This document shows, one piece after another, positions 50,072 through 59,860 of a stretch of DNA of 64,000 nt; the first letter of the stretch is position 1, and the number at the start of each line of letters is the position of its first letter. The DNA is taken from assembly GCA_913057435.1 (NCBI GenBank), contig CAJXNY010000023.1:1-64000 (forward strand). Reading direction: 5' to 3'. A program made the translations under genes and the position numbers. Under the pieces are notes generated by a model. The model was not told the DNA's origin and did no database searches. It saw nothing but the letters and a program-made list of their open reading frames with translations. Source of the DNA: an uncultured Oceanospirillaceae bacterium. GTDB lineage: Bacteria; Pseudomonadota; Gammaproteobacteria; Pseudomonadales; Balneatricaceae.

Positions 50072-51367
50072 ATGGGTACCATGATTGAGGTGATGATCCC
50101 GGACGGCCAGCTTGAGGGCACTGAAGCCACACTGCAGAGCTGGCTGGTGGCGCCAGGTGATTTGGTGAAAAAAGACCAGCCGCTGGCCGAACTGGAAACC
50201 GATAAGGTGACGATGGAAGTGGCAGCCCCGGCCGATGGTGTGGTGGCGCAGCTGATCGCGGGTGAAGGTGAACAGGTGGTGGTTGGCATGTTGCTGGCCA
50301 CGCTGGGCGAGGGCAGTGTTAGCGCTGGACCTGTTAGCGAAAGTGAAAACGAAAGCGTGCCCCAGGTCGTTGTCCCCGCCACCGTGCCTGCCGCGCTCAC
50401 TGAGTCGGTGATTCCTGCCGGAACCCGGCTGAGCCCGGCGGTGCGGCGTATTCTCAGTGAGCACGCGGTGGATCTGAACCAGCTGCAAGGCAGCGGCAAA
50501 GGCGGCCGGGTGACCAAGTGTGATCTGCTGGCCTACCTGAAAACGGTTCCGGCCAGCGTCGCGACGCCGGTGCTGAAGGCCCCTGCTCAGGTTCCTGCAC
50601 AACCGGCCGTACCGGTAACGGTTGCTGCTGCGAAACCCGCCACGCAGGCCGGTCAGTCCGGGCTGGCCTCAACACTGCGTCCGCACAGCAAAATGCGCAG
50701 CCACATTGCCGAGCATATGGTCGACAGCCTGCTGCATACTGCGCCCCATGTGACCAGCATCTTTGAAGCAGACCTGTCGGCGATCCAGCGCCATCGGGCG
50801 AAACACAAAGCGGACTTTGCCGATAAGGGCGTCAAACTGACTTACACCGCCTATTTTGTTGCGGCGGCGGCCAAAGCGCTGCAGGCCGTGCCGGAAGTTA
50901 ACAGCCAGTACCATGACGATGTACTGGAGCTGTTTCACGACTGCAACATTGGTGTGGGTACGGCACTGGGTAATGACGGGCTGGTAGTACCGGTGATTCA
51001 GCAGACGCAGGATCTCAACCTGATGGGCATCGCCCGTCGGCTGCAACAGCTGACCGACGCTGCGCGTGATAACAGGCTCAAGCCTGCAGATATGCAGGGC
51101 GGTACGTTTACCATCTCCAACCACGGCGTCAGCGGTTCGCTGGTGGCCACACCGATCATCATCAACCAGCCACAGAGCGCCATTCTGGGCATTGGCAAGC
51201 TGGAGAAACGGGTGATCGTCAAAGAGATTGAAGGGGTGGATACCATGGTGATCCGGCCGATGTGTTATGTCAGTTTGAGCATTGATCATCGCGCACTGGA
51301 CGGTTTTCAGACCAACAGCTTCCTGGCCACGCTGGTTGATGAACTGGAGAGCTGGCCGCTGGATTGA
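50072..51367 (+). CDS. 2-oxoacid dehydrogenase E2 (dihydrolipoamide acyltransferase)
   Basis: Lipoyl site 'PLAELETDKVTMEVAAP', peripheral-subunit-binding domain, catalytic 'SIDHRALDG'. Confidence 0.93.
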   Translation: MGTMIEVMIPDGQLEGTEATLQSWLVAPGDLVKKDQPLAELETDKVTMEVAAPADGVVAQLIAGEGEQVVVGMLLATLGEGSVSAGPVSESENESVPQVVVPATVPAALTESVIPAGTRLSPAVRRILSEHAVDLNQLQGSGKGGRVTKCDLLAYLKTVPASVATPVLKAPAQVPAQPAVPVTVAAAKPATQAGQSGLASTLRPHSKMRSHIAEHMVDSLLHTAPHVTSIFEADLSAIQRHRAKHKADFADKGVKLTYTAYFVAAAAKALQAVPEVNSQYHDDVLELFHDCNIGVGTALGNDGLVVPVIQQTQDLNLMGIARRLQQLTDAARDNRLKPADMQGGTFTISNHGVSGSLVATPIIINQPQSAILGIGKLEKRVIVKEIEGVDTMVIRPMCYVSLSIDHRALDGFQTNSFLATLVDELESWPLD

Positions 51368-51415
51368 ACAGCGACCAGGTGTTGATACTGGCCAGATAAC
51401 GATTTGCACTACAAA

Positions 51416-51449
51416 CCCGATAGCATCCTGGCGCTATCGGGTTTTTTTT
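51416..51449. terminator. Rho-independent terminator (convergent region)
   Basis: CCCGATAGC-loop-GCTATCGGG followed by TTTTTTTT. Confidence 0.9.
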
Positions 51450-51469
51450 CGTTATTACGAAACAGCGGT

Positions 51470-53140
51470 TTACGGTTGTTTCAACGGGGCGTTGCGCAGG
51501 CCCTCAAGGTTTTCAATGATGCTGCTCATCAGAGCATTATCACTGTCCTGTTTGGTGCGTACCTGCTCAGAGTGGCTATTCAACCGGGCCAGGATTTCCA
51601 GTCGGGACGCATCAAGTGGCATGAACACGGGTTTTTCTGCAGCCTCCTCGGTGTCCTCTTTTTTAACCGCTATTGTTTCCTCGCTCACACTTAGCACCGT
51701 GGTTTGCGCTATTCGTGACGTCTGTTCAGTTTTACGTTCAGTTGCGCCATCCTGTTGCACTACCGGTAAGATGGCTGGTCGGGAGCCTTCCTCTGCAGGC
51801 TGCAATAGCAATTCGAGCATGGTGGGGGGAGGCGGTTCGGTTGGCTCATCTCGGGTGGCCGGTGCCGGTGCAGGAGAGAGTTGATCAAGCAGCTGCTGAT
51901 AACTGGCGGCAAGGTCTGGCTCAGGCGCATCCGTGGGTGTGTCGGCGAGGGCCTGGTTGTGTATTGCCAGGTCCAGCTCCTGAATGCTGGCGACTTGTCC
52001 CTGTTCGGTTAAAAAGACACCGCTGCGTTTCACCTGGCCCAGCAGGTTGTTCTCGCTATCGGTCAGATCGAAAGAGCTGGCCGTTGAACCCAGGTAGATG
52101 GCACCCACGCCCGCGTCTTTCAGGCTTAATAGCTGATCTTCACCCTGCTCATTGCGGGTCCAGACTTTCAGATCAGCAAAGATCTCATCGTTTTCATCAA
52201 TCCATTTATTGCCATCGCCATCGTAACGGGCCAGATCGGCAAACCCTTCGGTGCCCTGAGTGCCGAACAGCTCTGAGCCATCATTGATCTGGCCATCCCT
52301 GTTCATATCCAGCGCGAGAAAGCCGCTGCCCTGGCTGACAAATGAGATCTCTTCTTCGCTGCCATCAGCATCAAGGTCAAAGCTAAAGCTGCTGCTGGTC
52401 AGCCCGGCGGCCCCGCCATCCAGTGAGATCACCAGTGGGTCGATCAGCGTTCTGGCAGCGACCTGCTGAGTCAGGGACTCTTCCAGTTCAAAGTTACGCG
52501 CCATGTCCAGACCCAGGGCAAAATCGACTTTCCGCCCATCATCGGTGGTGATGGTGCCCATTGCGCCCATCTGCAGCCGTTCAGCTTCCTGGAAAAAGTG
52601 CTGCTGGCGAATATCGACTCTGGCCTCAGTGATCCGGTTACCCTCCCCCAGACTGATCTGATCATCGGCACTGATGGCGTTGATCACCGGGTTGCGCAGC
52701 GCAGAGACGTCAATGGTCTGGTTCTCGGTATCTGGTGCAGGCGTGCCTAGCTCAAGTATCGCCCCATAGCGCTGCACGGAGATCGGGTTCACCGGTGGCT
52801 GCAGGTTAATGATGGGTAAGGGGGAGGTGGTTTGTGCACTCTCGATGGTGATATCCCGTTTGATAATACTGCTGACAACGGTGCTGGTCGCTTTGTTTTG
52901 CTGGTAGGTGGTAGTTTGCTCGCCGTCGGTGACGGCTGACAGGCGGGTGGTATTTACCGACTGTGTCGATTGCATCCGGGCTTCATAGGATAGGTCGACC
53001 GTTTCGCGGCGTCCGGCAACCCGTTCATTTTGTTGCAGGATAACCGGTTGGCCAGATGCTGTTCTTTGCTGGCTGTAATCATGATGACTGGTTTTCTGAT
53101 GGGCGCTGTTAAACAGTACCTGGGAGCTGGAAATCTTCAC
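51470..53140 (-). CDS. Protein with EF-hand-like calcium-binding motifs, function unknown
   Basis: 'FDLDADGSEEEISFVSQGSGFLALDMNRDGQINDGSELFGTQGTEGFADLARYDGDGNKWIDENDEIFADLKVW'. Confidence 0.75.
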   Translation of the reverse strand: MKISSSQVLFNSAHQKTSHHDYSQQRTASGQPVILQQNERVAGRRETVDLSYEARMQSTQSVNTTRLSAVTDGEQTTTYQQNKATSTVVSSIIKRDITIESAQTTSPLPIINLQPPVNPISVQRYGAILELGTPAPDTENQTIDVSALRNPVINAISADDQISLGEGNRITEARVDIRQQHFFQEAERLQMGAMGTITTDDGRKVDFALGLDMARNFELEESLTQQVAARTLIDPLVISLDGGAAGLTSSSFSFDLDADGSEEEISFVSQGSGFLALDMNRDGQINDGSELFGTQGTEGFADLARYDGDGNKWIDENDEIFADLKVWTRNEQGEDQLLSLKDAGVGAIYLGSTASSFDLTDSENNLLGQVKRSGVFLTEQGQVASIQELDLAIHNQALADTPTDAPEPDLAASYQQLLDQLSPAPAPATRDEPTEPPPPTMLELLLQPAEEGSRPAILPVVQQDGATERKTEQTSRIAQTTVLSVSEETIAVKKEDTEEAAEKPVFMPLDASRLEILARLNSHSEQVRTKQDSDNALMSSIIENLEGLRNAPLKQP

Positions 53141-53364
53141 TGTAGCCTCCTTGCCACCATGGAATTATCTGGTTTTGTTAACCGTTATCGGGCAGCGTTG
53201 TTATAGCTGAATCGGGCGACTGTAACTGAAGGTTATCGGCTGATTCTGTACAAAAATTAAACATAAAAACATAGAGACAGTTGAGTAGCGGTGAATCACG
53301 ACCGGCTGGAGATCATGCTAAGATGACGCTCTTATAAAAACAGAATCAAGGTTGAGGTAGCTGA

Positions 53365-53907
53365 GTGGAAGTTGGTGATCGACTGAAGAAAATTCGTAAG
53401 GTGTATGGCCTGTCGCAGCGTGAGCTGGCCAAGCGTGTCGGCCTGCCTAACAGTACGATCTCGATGATCGAACAGAACCGGGTCAGCCCGTCGGTCAGCT
53501 CACTGAAAAAGATCCTCAGCGGTATCCCAATGTCGGTGACCGAATTCTTCACCGTTGATATGGAAGCTCAGGAAAAAGTGGTGTATCGCTCGGACGAGCT
53601 GGTGGACGTCGGCGGCGAAGGGATCAGTATGAAACTGGTCGGCGGTGCTGAGCGCAAAAACAATCTGGCGTTTCTGATCGAAACCTACGAGCCGGGCTCT
53701 GACACGGGCACCGAGATGGTGGCCCATGAAGGTGAAGAGGCCGGTACCGTGATCGAAGGCTCGGTTGAAATGACGGTCGGCGGTGATGTTTACAGCCTGA
53801 GCACCGGCGACAGTTATACCTTCTCGACCAAAATCCCCCACCGTTTCCGCAATAAAAGCAAAAAAGTCTGCCGTATTATCAGCGCGCACACGCCGCCGAC
53901 ATTCTGA
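53365..53907 (+). CDS. puuR: XRE-HTH + cupin regulator, PuuR-like
   Basis: 'LKKIRKVYGLSQRELAKRVGLPNSTISMIEQNRVSPSVSSLKKIL' and C-terminal cupin 'GEEAGTVIEGSVEMTVGGDVYSLSTGDSYTFSTKIPHRFRN'. Confidence 0.85.
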   Translation: MEVGDRLKKIRKVYGLSQRELAKRVGLPNSTISMIEQNRVSPSVSSLKKILSGIPMSVTEFFTVDMEAQEKVVYRSDELVDVGGEGISMKLVGGAERKNNLAFLIETYEPGSDTGTEMVAHEGEEAGTVIEGSVEMTVGGDVYSLSTGDSYTFSTKIPHRFRNKSKKVCRIISAHTPPTF

Positions 53908-53935
53908 TCCAGCCGCTGGCTCTGCGGGTGCGGTG

Positions 53936-54730
53936 TTAGCTGTGATGATCCCGGCGCATCGCGCCTGGAGAGCAGCCAAACTGCTTTTTAAATGCCCGTG
54001 AGAAACTCGATGCATCATGGAAACCCAGCTCTTCAGCCAGGGTTGCCAGTGTTTTTCGGCTGCTCAGCAGTTGATGTCTGGCGGCTTGCAGCCGTCGGCT
54101 CATCAGGTATTTTTGTGGGCTGATACCGAACTGCTGCTGGAATATCGCATAAAAGTAACTCTCACTCAGGTTTAGCTTCTGTGCCAATGCTGCGTTTGAT
54201 AGCGGCTGAGATAACGACTGATCGATATAGCGATTAAGTGCGTTAGCATCAATATGGCCACGCCTCACCGGTCTGGTCTTTTCCGGTAAATAAAGGCTGC
54301 ATAACTGGGTCATAAATAGCGATACCAGCTGGCAGTTCAGCGCCTGAGCGTGGTGCTGGTTACTTTGTTTTAATTGCTGGGCGGCAAAATCAAGCAGGGG
54401 CAGTGCCTCAGGACTTAACGAGACAAATTCTGGCTGTTTGAACAGGGTGTCTTTAAAGGACAGCCCGCAGGCAAGTTCCAGCGCCTGTATATAAGGGTCT
54501 GTTGCTGAAATATCGATGACCAGCAGTTCACTGTCTTCGCTTAAACCATTAAAGGTATGTACGGCGCTATTCGGGACAATCGCCAGGGTGCCGTTATCCA
54601 GCAGGCTGCCATGTGTCTCGAACTCGCATGCCATCTTGCCGCGCCAGCCAAACAACAATTGCGAAAAATCATGACAGTGCTCCCCGCTTTGCCGGGCGAT
54701 CATATTTCTGCGTGCCTGGCTGTGGGTCAC
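53936..54730 (-). CDS. AraC-family transcriptional regulator
   Basis: 'NAALAQKLNLSESYFYAIFQQQFGISPQKYLMSRRLQAARHQLLSSRKTLATLAEELGFHDASSFSRAFKKQFGCSPGAMRRD'. Confidence 0.94.
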   Translation of the reverse strand: MTHSQARRNMIARQSGEHCHDFSQLLFGWRGKMACEFETHGSLLDNGTLAIVPNSAVHTFNGLSEDSELLVIDISATDPYIQALELACGLSFKDTLFKQPEFVSLSPEALPLLDFAAQQLKQSNQHHAQALNCQLVSLFMTQLCSLYLPEKTRPVRRGHIDANALNRYIDQSLSQPLSNAALAQKLNLSESYFYAIFQQQFGISPQKYLMSRRLQAARHQLLSSRKTLATLAEELGFHDASSFSRAFKKQFGCSPGAMRRDHHS

Positions 54731-54858
54731 CGGACTCTCCTCAAATAACGCTTCCGGCTGCCGGAATAGTCTGGGTCAAAAACTGCATAGCCTGCGCCAA
54801 CGACGAAAAAGCTGCAGCCTTTATCATGGCGGTGAGACTACCAATAAGAGATTCCATT

Positions 54859-55815
54859 ATGCAATTGAATAGCGCGCAAGTCCGGGCCGCGCTGCCATGG
54901 CCTGCTCTGATTGCAGCCCTGCAGACGATATTCACCCGCCAGGTTCATTCACCGATACGCCATCACCATACGTTGCAGGTACCGGACGAACCGGAAGCGA
55001 CACTGCTGTTAATGCCCGCCTGGCTGGAAGGTGAGTTTTATGGTGTTAAGCAGGTAGGTGTATTCCCAGGAAATAGCGCCCGCAACCTGCCCGGACTGAG
55101 CAGTCATTACATGCTGAGTTGTGGTCGTACCGGCCAGCCACTGGCACAGCTCGATGGCAACGAACTGACGGGCCGACGGACGGCCGCTGCCTCCGCACTG
55201 GCATCAGGCTTTCTGTCTCGCGAAGATGCCAGTGAGTTGTTGATGGTGGGTGCTGGCCGAATGGCCCGCCAGCTGATCCCTGCGCATATGTCGGTGCGAA
55301 ATATTCGCCGGGTGCGTATCTGGGCTCGCAATGCTGACGCGGCTGCTACTCTGGCTGCGGAACTGCAAGCGGACGGTATTGATGCACTGGCCTGTGATCG
55401 TGATGGGCTGGAAGCCGCTGCCCGTCAGGCGGACATTATCAGTTGTGCGACGATGGCAACCGTACCGCTGATTCAGGGGGAGTGGCTTAAGCCGGGTGCG
55501 CATCTGGATCTGGTCGGCAGTTTTACCCCGACCATGCGTGAGACTGATGATGAGTCGATGCGGCGCTGCGCTATTTTTGTCGATGTTAAAAATGCAGCCC
55601 TGCAGGAAACCGGTGAACTGATTATGCCGATCCGCGATGGCGTGATTAGCGCTGATCACATTCAGGCCGAGCTGTCGCAGCTGTGCGGCGGGGAGCATAC
55701 CGGCCGTGCCGCGCTGGCCAATCCTGACTCGGCGATCACCCTGTTTAAATCCGTCGGTGATTCCAGAGAGGATCTGGCCGCGGCGATGCTGGCCTACCAG
55801 TCTCTGATGACATAG
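54859..55815 (+). CDS. Ornithine cyclodeaminase / mu-crystallin family protein
   Basis: 'LLMVGAGRMARQLIPAHMSVRNIRRVRIWARN', 'ADIISCATMATVPLIQGEWLKPGAHLDLVGSFTPTMRETDDE'. Confidence 0.9.
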   Translation: MQLNSAQVRAALPWPALIAALQTIFTRQVHSPIRHHHTLQVPDEPEATLLLMPAWLEGEFYGVKQVGVFPGNSARNLPGLSSHYMLSCGRTGQPLAQLDGNELTGRRTAAASALASGFLSREDASELLMVGAGRMARQLIPAHMSVRNIRRVRIWARNADAAATLAAELQADGIDALACDRDGLEAAARQADIISCATMATVPLIQGEWLKPGAHLDLVGSFTPTMRETDDESMRRCAIFVDVKNAALQETGELIMPIRDGVISADHIQAELSQLCGGEHTGRAALANPDSAITLFKSVGDSREDLAAAMLAYQSLMT

Positions 55816-55831
55816 CGGACTTGTTCCATCC

Positions 55832-57178
55832 TTGGGGGTACGTCGGCCCCTTTTTCTGATGGATATTGTGAATAGCAATGAAACCGGCGTGAGCGGGGGA
55901 ATCGGGATAATGGAACATCATGCACAGCCAGAGGCAGTGACACACTCAGTTGCTGTGATCGGGGCGGGTGTGGTTGGCCTCTGTACTGCACTGGAAGCAC
56001 AGCGCTATGGCTATGCGGTCACCCTGTTTGATCGTGACACGCCGGGCAACGGCGCGTCTTTCGGCAACGCAGGCTATCTGGCAACTGAGCTGGTGGCCCC
56101 GCTGGCCACGCCGAAAACTGTGGCCGGGGCTTTGCCTATGCTGCTGGACCCCAACGGCCCGCTGTCTTTGCCATAGAGATACCTGCACCGCAGCCTGCCC
56201 TGGCTGGCGCGCTTTGTTAAAGCGGCCTGGCCAGCGCAGGTCGCCAGAGGCCAGCAGGCGCTGACGCAGCTGAATCAGCGGGCGGTGGAGGCCTGGCAGC
56301 AGTGCCTGGCGGATATTGATGCCAGTGAAATGCTGGTTCAGTCGGGTTACCTGCTGGTCTGGGAGTCTGCATCGAAGCTGGATGACGCGCGCGGTCATGC
56401 GGACTGGCTGCAAGAGCAGGGCATTGAAACCGAGCTGGTGCAGGGGGCACGGCTGGCGATGCTGGAACCTGAACTGGCACCCCAGCTAAGTCATGCACTT
56501 TACTTCCCTGATGCCTGTCAGATCAGTGATCCATTTCAGCTGTGCCAGCGGCTGGCCGCTGCCTTTCAGGCCCGAGGCGGACGTTTTATCCAGCAGCCGG
56601 TTGAGCGACTGGAGCCAGATCAGCATTCGGTGACGGTACACAGCAACATTGACGCTTTCTGCTTTGATCAGGCGGTGGTATGTGCCGGTGCCTGGAGTAC
56701 TGAACTGTTGCAGGGGCTGGGCGTTAAGGTGCCACTGGAAGCGGAACGCGGTTATCACCTGACCTATGCAACAGAGTCGGTGCAGTTAAACCACACCATA
56801 GGCTCAGCCGAGCGGCGGATGGTGATGAGTGCGCTGGGCAGCGGTATTCGGGTGGTGGGCATGACCGAGTTTGGTGGCCTGACACTGGCACCGCTGGCGC
56901 GTGGTTTCAGAGCCTTGCAACATCATGCCCAGGGGCTGTTTCCGGCGCTGGCAGGGCCCGATGTCACTGCGAAACAGTGGATGGGGCCTCGGCCGACACT
57001 GCCCGATTCATTGCCGGTGATTGATCGCCATCCGCAATATCCGAGTCTTTTATTTACCTTTGGCCATCAGCACCTGGGGCTGACCCAGGCGGCTGTCAGC
57101 GCGCAGCTGGTGGTTAGCCTGATGCGACACAAGCCCCCCGCGATAGATACCCAGCCGTTTCGTGTCGATCGTTTTTAA
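55832..57178 (+). pseudogene. DadA-like FAD-dependent D-amino-acid/imino-acid oxidase interrupted by one in-frame TAG at 56174-56176; likely start around 55910
   Basis: ORFs 55832-56176 and 56285-57178 are in the same frame and contiguous apart from TAG; 'SVAVIGAGVVGLCTALEAQRYGYAVTLFDRDTPGNGASFGNAGYLA' ... 'WMGPRPTLPDSLPVIDRHPQYPSLLFTFGHQHLGLTQAAVSAQLV'. Confidence 0.88.
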
Positions 57179-57216
57179 CGACTCGGCTTTCACCTCGTCT
57201 GCTGGGTGGCTGATGG

Positions 57217-58119
57217 TTAATTTGCCGCATGGGACAGCAGCCATTGCCGGACCAGCTCGACCCCGGTTTTAGGGCGCAGGGTTTGCGGGGGCTGCAGCAT
57301 ATAGAACTGTGATTCGGTGATCAGGGCGTTATCCACCGGTCGTACCAGCAGGCCGCTGGCCAGATAGTCATCCACCAGATTGGCCCAGGCCAGTGCCAGC
57401 CCCTGACCGTTGAGCGCGGACTGAATCACCAGCGGGTAGTTGTTGATCTTCAGGCGGCGGGCGTTTTCCGTTGGGGCGGGTAACTCGCAACCTTCAAACC
57501 AGTCACGCCAGCTGAGCCAGTCTTCCCGTACTTCCAGTGAGAGCAGGGTGCTGGTGGCCAGTTGCAGTGGGTCAGCAATCTGCGGGTTTTTCGCCAGGTA
57601 GGCCGGGCTGCAAACCGGAAACACCGACTCGCTGAACAGCGGTGTCGCACGCAGGCCATCCGGCGGAGCACGGCAGTAGAACAGCGCCAGATCAAACTCG
57701 TTGTGGCGGATATTGCGCAATGACTCAACCGCCAGAATACGCAGATCAACCTCCGGATGCTGTTCCTGAAATTCGTTGAAACGGGGTAGCAGCCAGAATG
57801 AAGCCATGGCGTTGGTGGTGACAACAGTGACCTGCTGGTCGCCCTGCCATTGCAGAATATCCCCTGTGGCTCCGGCCAGCTGCAGCAACGATTGTTGCAC
57901 GCTGTCGTAGTAGTCGGCACCGGTGTCGGTCAGGCTCAGGGCTCGCTTATCACGGATAAACAGTGCCCGGCCCAGATAATCTTCCAGATGCCGTACCTGA
58001 CGGCTGACCGCGCCCTGAGTCACGCTCAGTTCGTCTGCAGCACGGGTAAAGCTCAGATGACGGGCGGCGGCTTCAAAAGCCACCAGGCTGTTCAATGGTG
58101 GTAGTGGTCTGATTCGCAT
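57217..58119 (-). CDS. LysR-family regulator, GcvA-like
   Basis: 'LPPLNSLVAFEAAARHLSFTRAADELSVTQGAVSRQVRHLEDYLGRALFIRDKRALSLTDTG'. Confidence 0.94.
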   Translation of the reverse strand: MRIRPLPPLNSLVAFEAAARHLSFTRAADELSVTQGAVSRQVRHLEDYLGRALFIRDKRALSLTDTGADYYDSVQQSLLQLAGATGDILQWQGDQQVTVVTTNAMASFWLLPRFNEFQEQHPEVDLRILAVESLRNIRHNEFDLALFYCRAPPDGLRATPLFSESVFPVCSPAYLAKNPQIADPLQLATSTLLSLEVREDWLSWRDWFEGCELPAPTENARRLKINNYPLVIQSALNGQGLALAWANLVDDYLASGLLVRPVDNALITESQFYMLQPPQTLRPKTGVELVRQWLLSHAAN

Positions 58120-58225
58120 TGCCTCACCCTAACGCAATGGCAGAAATGGCTGCGCCGCCAGAAGAGCTCCGGCGGCGCAGGGGTATGCTCCCGTCATGGC
58201 AGGAACTTTCTATAAAAACAGTAGC

Positions 58226-59860
58226 TTAGATGCCGCTAGCTGTCATCTGCTCAGGCTCGGCGTTGTCGTTTCCAGCTACGTTTTCCTCTTTTAAGGCACG
58301 CTGTACTGACATCGCCATCAGCATCACCAGCACCGCTGCTGGCAGTGCTGCACAGATAGTGGCGGTCTGCACAGTTTTGAGCCCGCCAGCCCATAGTAGC
58401 CCGGCGGCGATTGCCCCGATCACCAGTCCCCAGGCGATACGGCTTATCTGCGGTGGCTCCAGGCTGCCGCGTGAGCTGAGGGTGGAGATGACCAGGGTGC
58501 CGGAGTCTGCTGAGGTAACGAAATAGGTCACCAGCAACAGCGTGGCCAGCGCACTGAGCAGGGTGCTAACACTGGCACCGGAGCTCTCTTCGATGGTGTC
58601 GAACAGGGTAAAGATGGCCAGCGTAGAATCTTTTTTCGTTGCCAGCAGAATCTCGCCACCGTTGAATTCAGCGGCGTCACCGCTGAGCTGCTGCTCAGCC
58701 ACCAGCGCCTGATGGGCGATACGGCCTTCGTGTTCGTAGTGGATAGCTGAACCACCGAACGCTGAAATCCACAGGAAACCGAACAGGGTGGGTGCAATCA
58801 GTGCGCCGCCGATCAGTTCACGGATAGTACGACCACGGGAGATACGCGCAATGAACATGCCGACAAACGGTGCCCAGGTCAGCCACCATGCCCAGTAGAA
58901 GGCGGTCCACCAGTTCTGCCATTGAGAATCACCCTGGGCATCACTCCACAGGCTCAGGCCAATCACGTTTTGGGCATAGTCAGCAGTGCCTTCCAGCCAG
59001 GTGTGCAGGATGTAGCGGGTGGGGCCAAACAGCATCACGCCCACCAGCAGCAACAGTGAGAGCACCACGTTACCGATCGACAGCAGGCGGATGCCTTTGC
59101 CGACACCGGACATTACCGACATGATGGCGATCAGTGAGATGACCAGGATCAGCAGTATCTGGCTGCCGATACCGATCTCAACGCCGAACAGCTTTTCGAT
59201 CCCGGTGCTCATCTGCACCACGCCCAGGCCAAACGAAGTGGCGATACCAAATGCGGTAATGGCGACCACCATGATGTCGATGACATTACCGAACCAGCCA
59301 TCCATACGGGCCCGGCCAAACAGCGGCTCCAGGGTGGAACGAATGGTCAGTGGGCGGTCTTTACGGTAGGAGAAATACGCCAGCCCCAGCGCGACCGTGA
59401 TGTACAGTGCCCAGGGGTGCAGGCCCCAGTGGAAGAAACTGATACGTACTGCCGTCTGGGCTGAAGCCTGGCTCAGTCCTTCTGCGGCGAACGGGTTGCT
59501 GGCGTAGTGCCACATCGGTTCCGCAACGGACCAGAACAACAGGCCAATGCCCATCCCTGCGCTGAACAGCATGGAAAGCCATGAACCCAGGCCGAACTCC
59601 GGTTGTTCGTCATCGCGGCCCAGTTTTATGGTGCCGAAACGGCTCATCATTAAATAGATCAGGAATATCAGTACACCGGTAGCCATGGCCAGGTAAAACC
59701 ATTTAAAGCGGTGCAGAATATCGCCAGAAACTTCAGTAAATAGCGCACCGGCCTTATCAGCCAATACACCACAGATCACCACAAAACCGATAATCAGTAT
59801 TTTGGAAATCAGGGTTACCGTGGGATCAATCCCATGGAGTATCCCATTTTTATTATTCAT
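58226..59860 (-). CDS. BCCT-family transporter (betaine/choline/carnitine type)
   Basis: 'GMGIGLLFWSVAEPMWHYASNPF', 'FFHWGLHPWALYITVALGLAYFSYRKDRPLTIRSTLEPLFG', 'WTAFYWAWWLTWAPFVGMFIARISRGRTIRELIGG'. Confidence 0.96.
   Translation of the reverse strand: MNNKNGILHGIDPTVTLISKILIIGFVVICGVLADKAGALFTEVSGDILHRFKWFYLAMATGVLIFLIYLMMSRFGTIKLGRDDEQPEFGLGSWLSMLFSAGMGIGLLFWSVAEPMWHYASNPFAAEGLSQASAQTAVRISFFHWGLHPWALYITVALGLAYFSYRKDRPLTIRSTLEPLFGRARMDGWFGNVIDIMVVAITAFGIATSFGLGVVQMSTGIEKLFGVEIGIGSQILLILVISLIAIMSVMSGVGKGIRLLSIGNVVLSLLLLVGVMLFGPTRYILHTWLEGTADYAQNVIGLSLWSDAQGDSQWQNWWTAFYWAWWLTWAPFVGMFIARISRGRTIRELIGGALIAPTLFGFLWISAFGGSAIHYEHEGRIAHQALVAEQQLSGDAAEFNGGEILLATKKDSTLAIFTLFDTIEESSGASVSTLLSALATLLLVTYFVTSADSGTLVISTLSSRGSLEPPQISRIAWGLVIGAIAAGLLWAGGLKTVQTATICAALPAAVLVMLMAMSVQRALKEENVAGNDNAEPEQMTASGI

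Noticed and set aside
56174-56176. TAG as recoded pyrrolysine or programmed readthrough
   Set aside because: No pyl genes or readthrough context visible; a simple Trp nonsense change fits the family alignment better.
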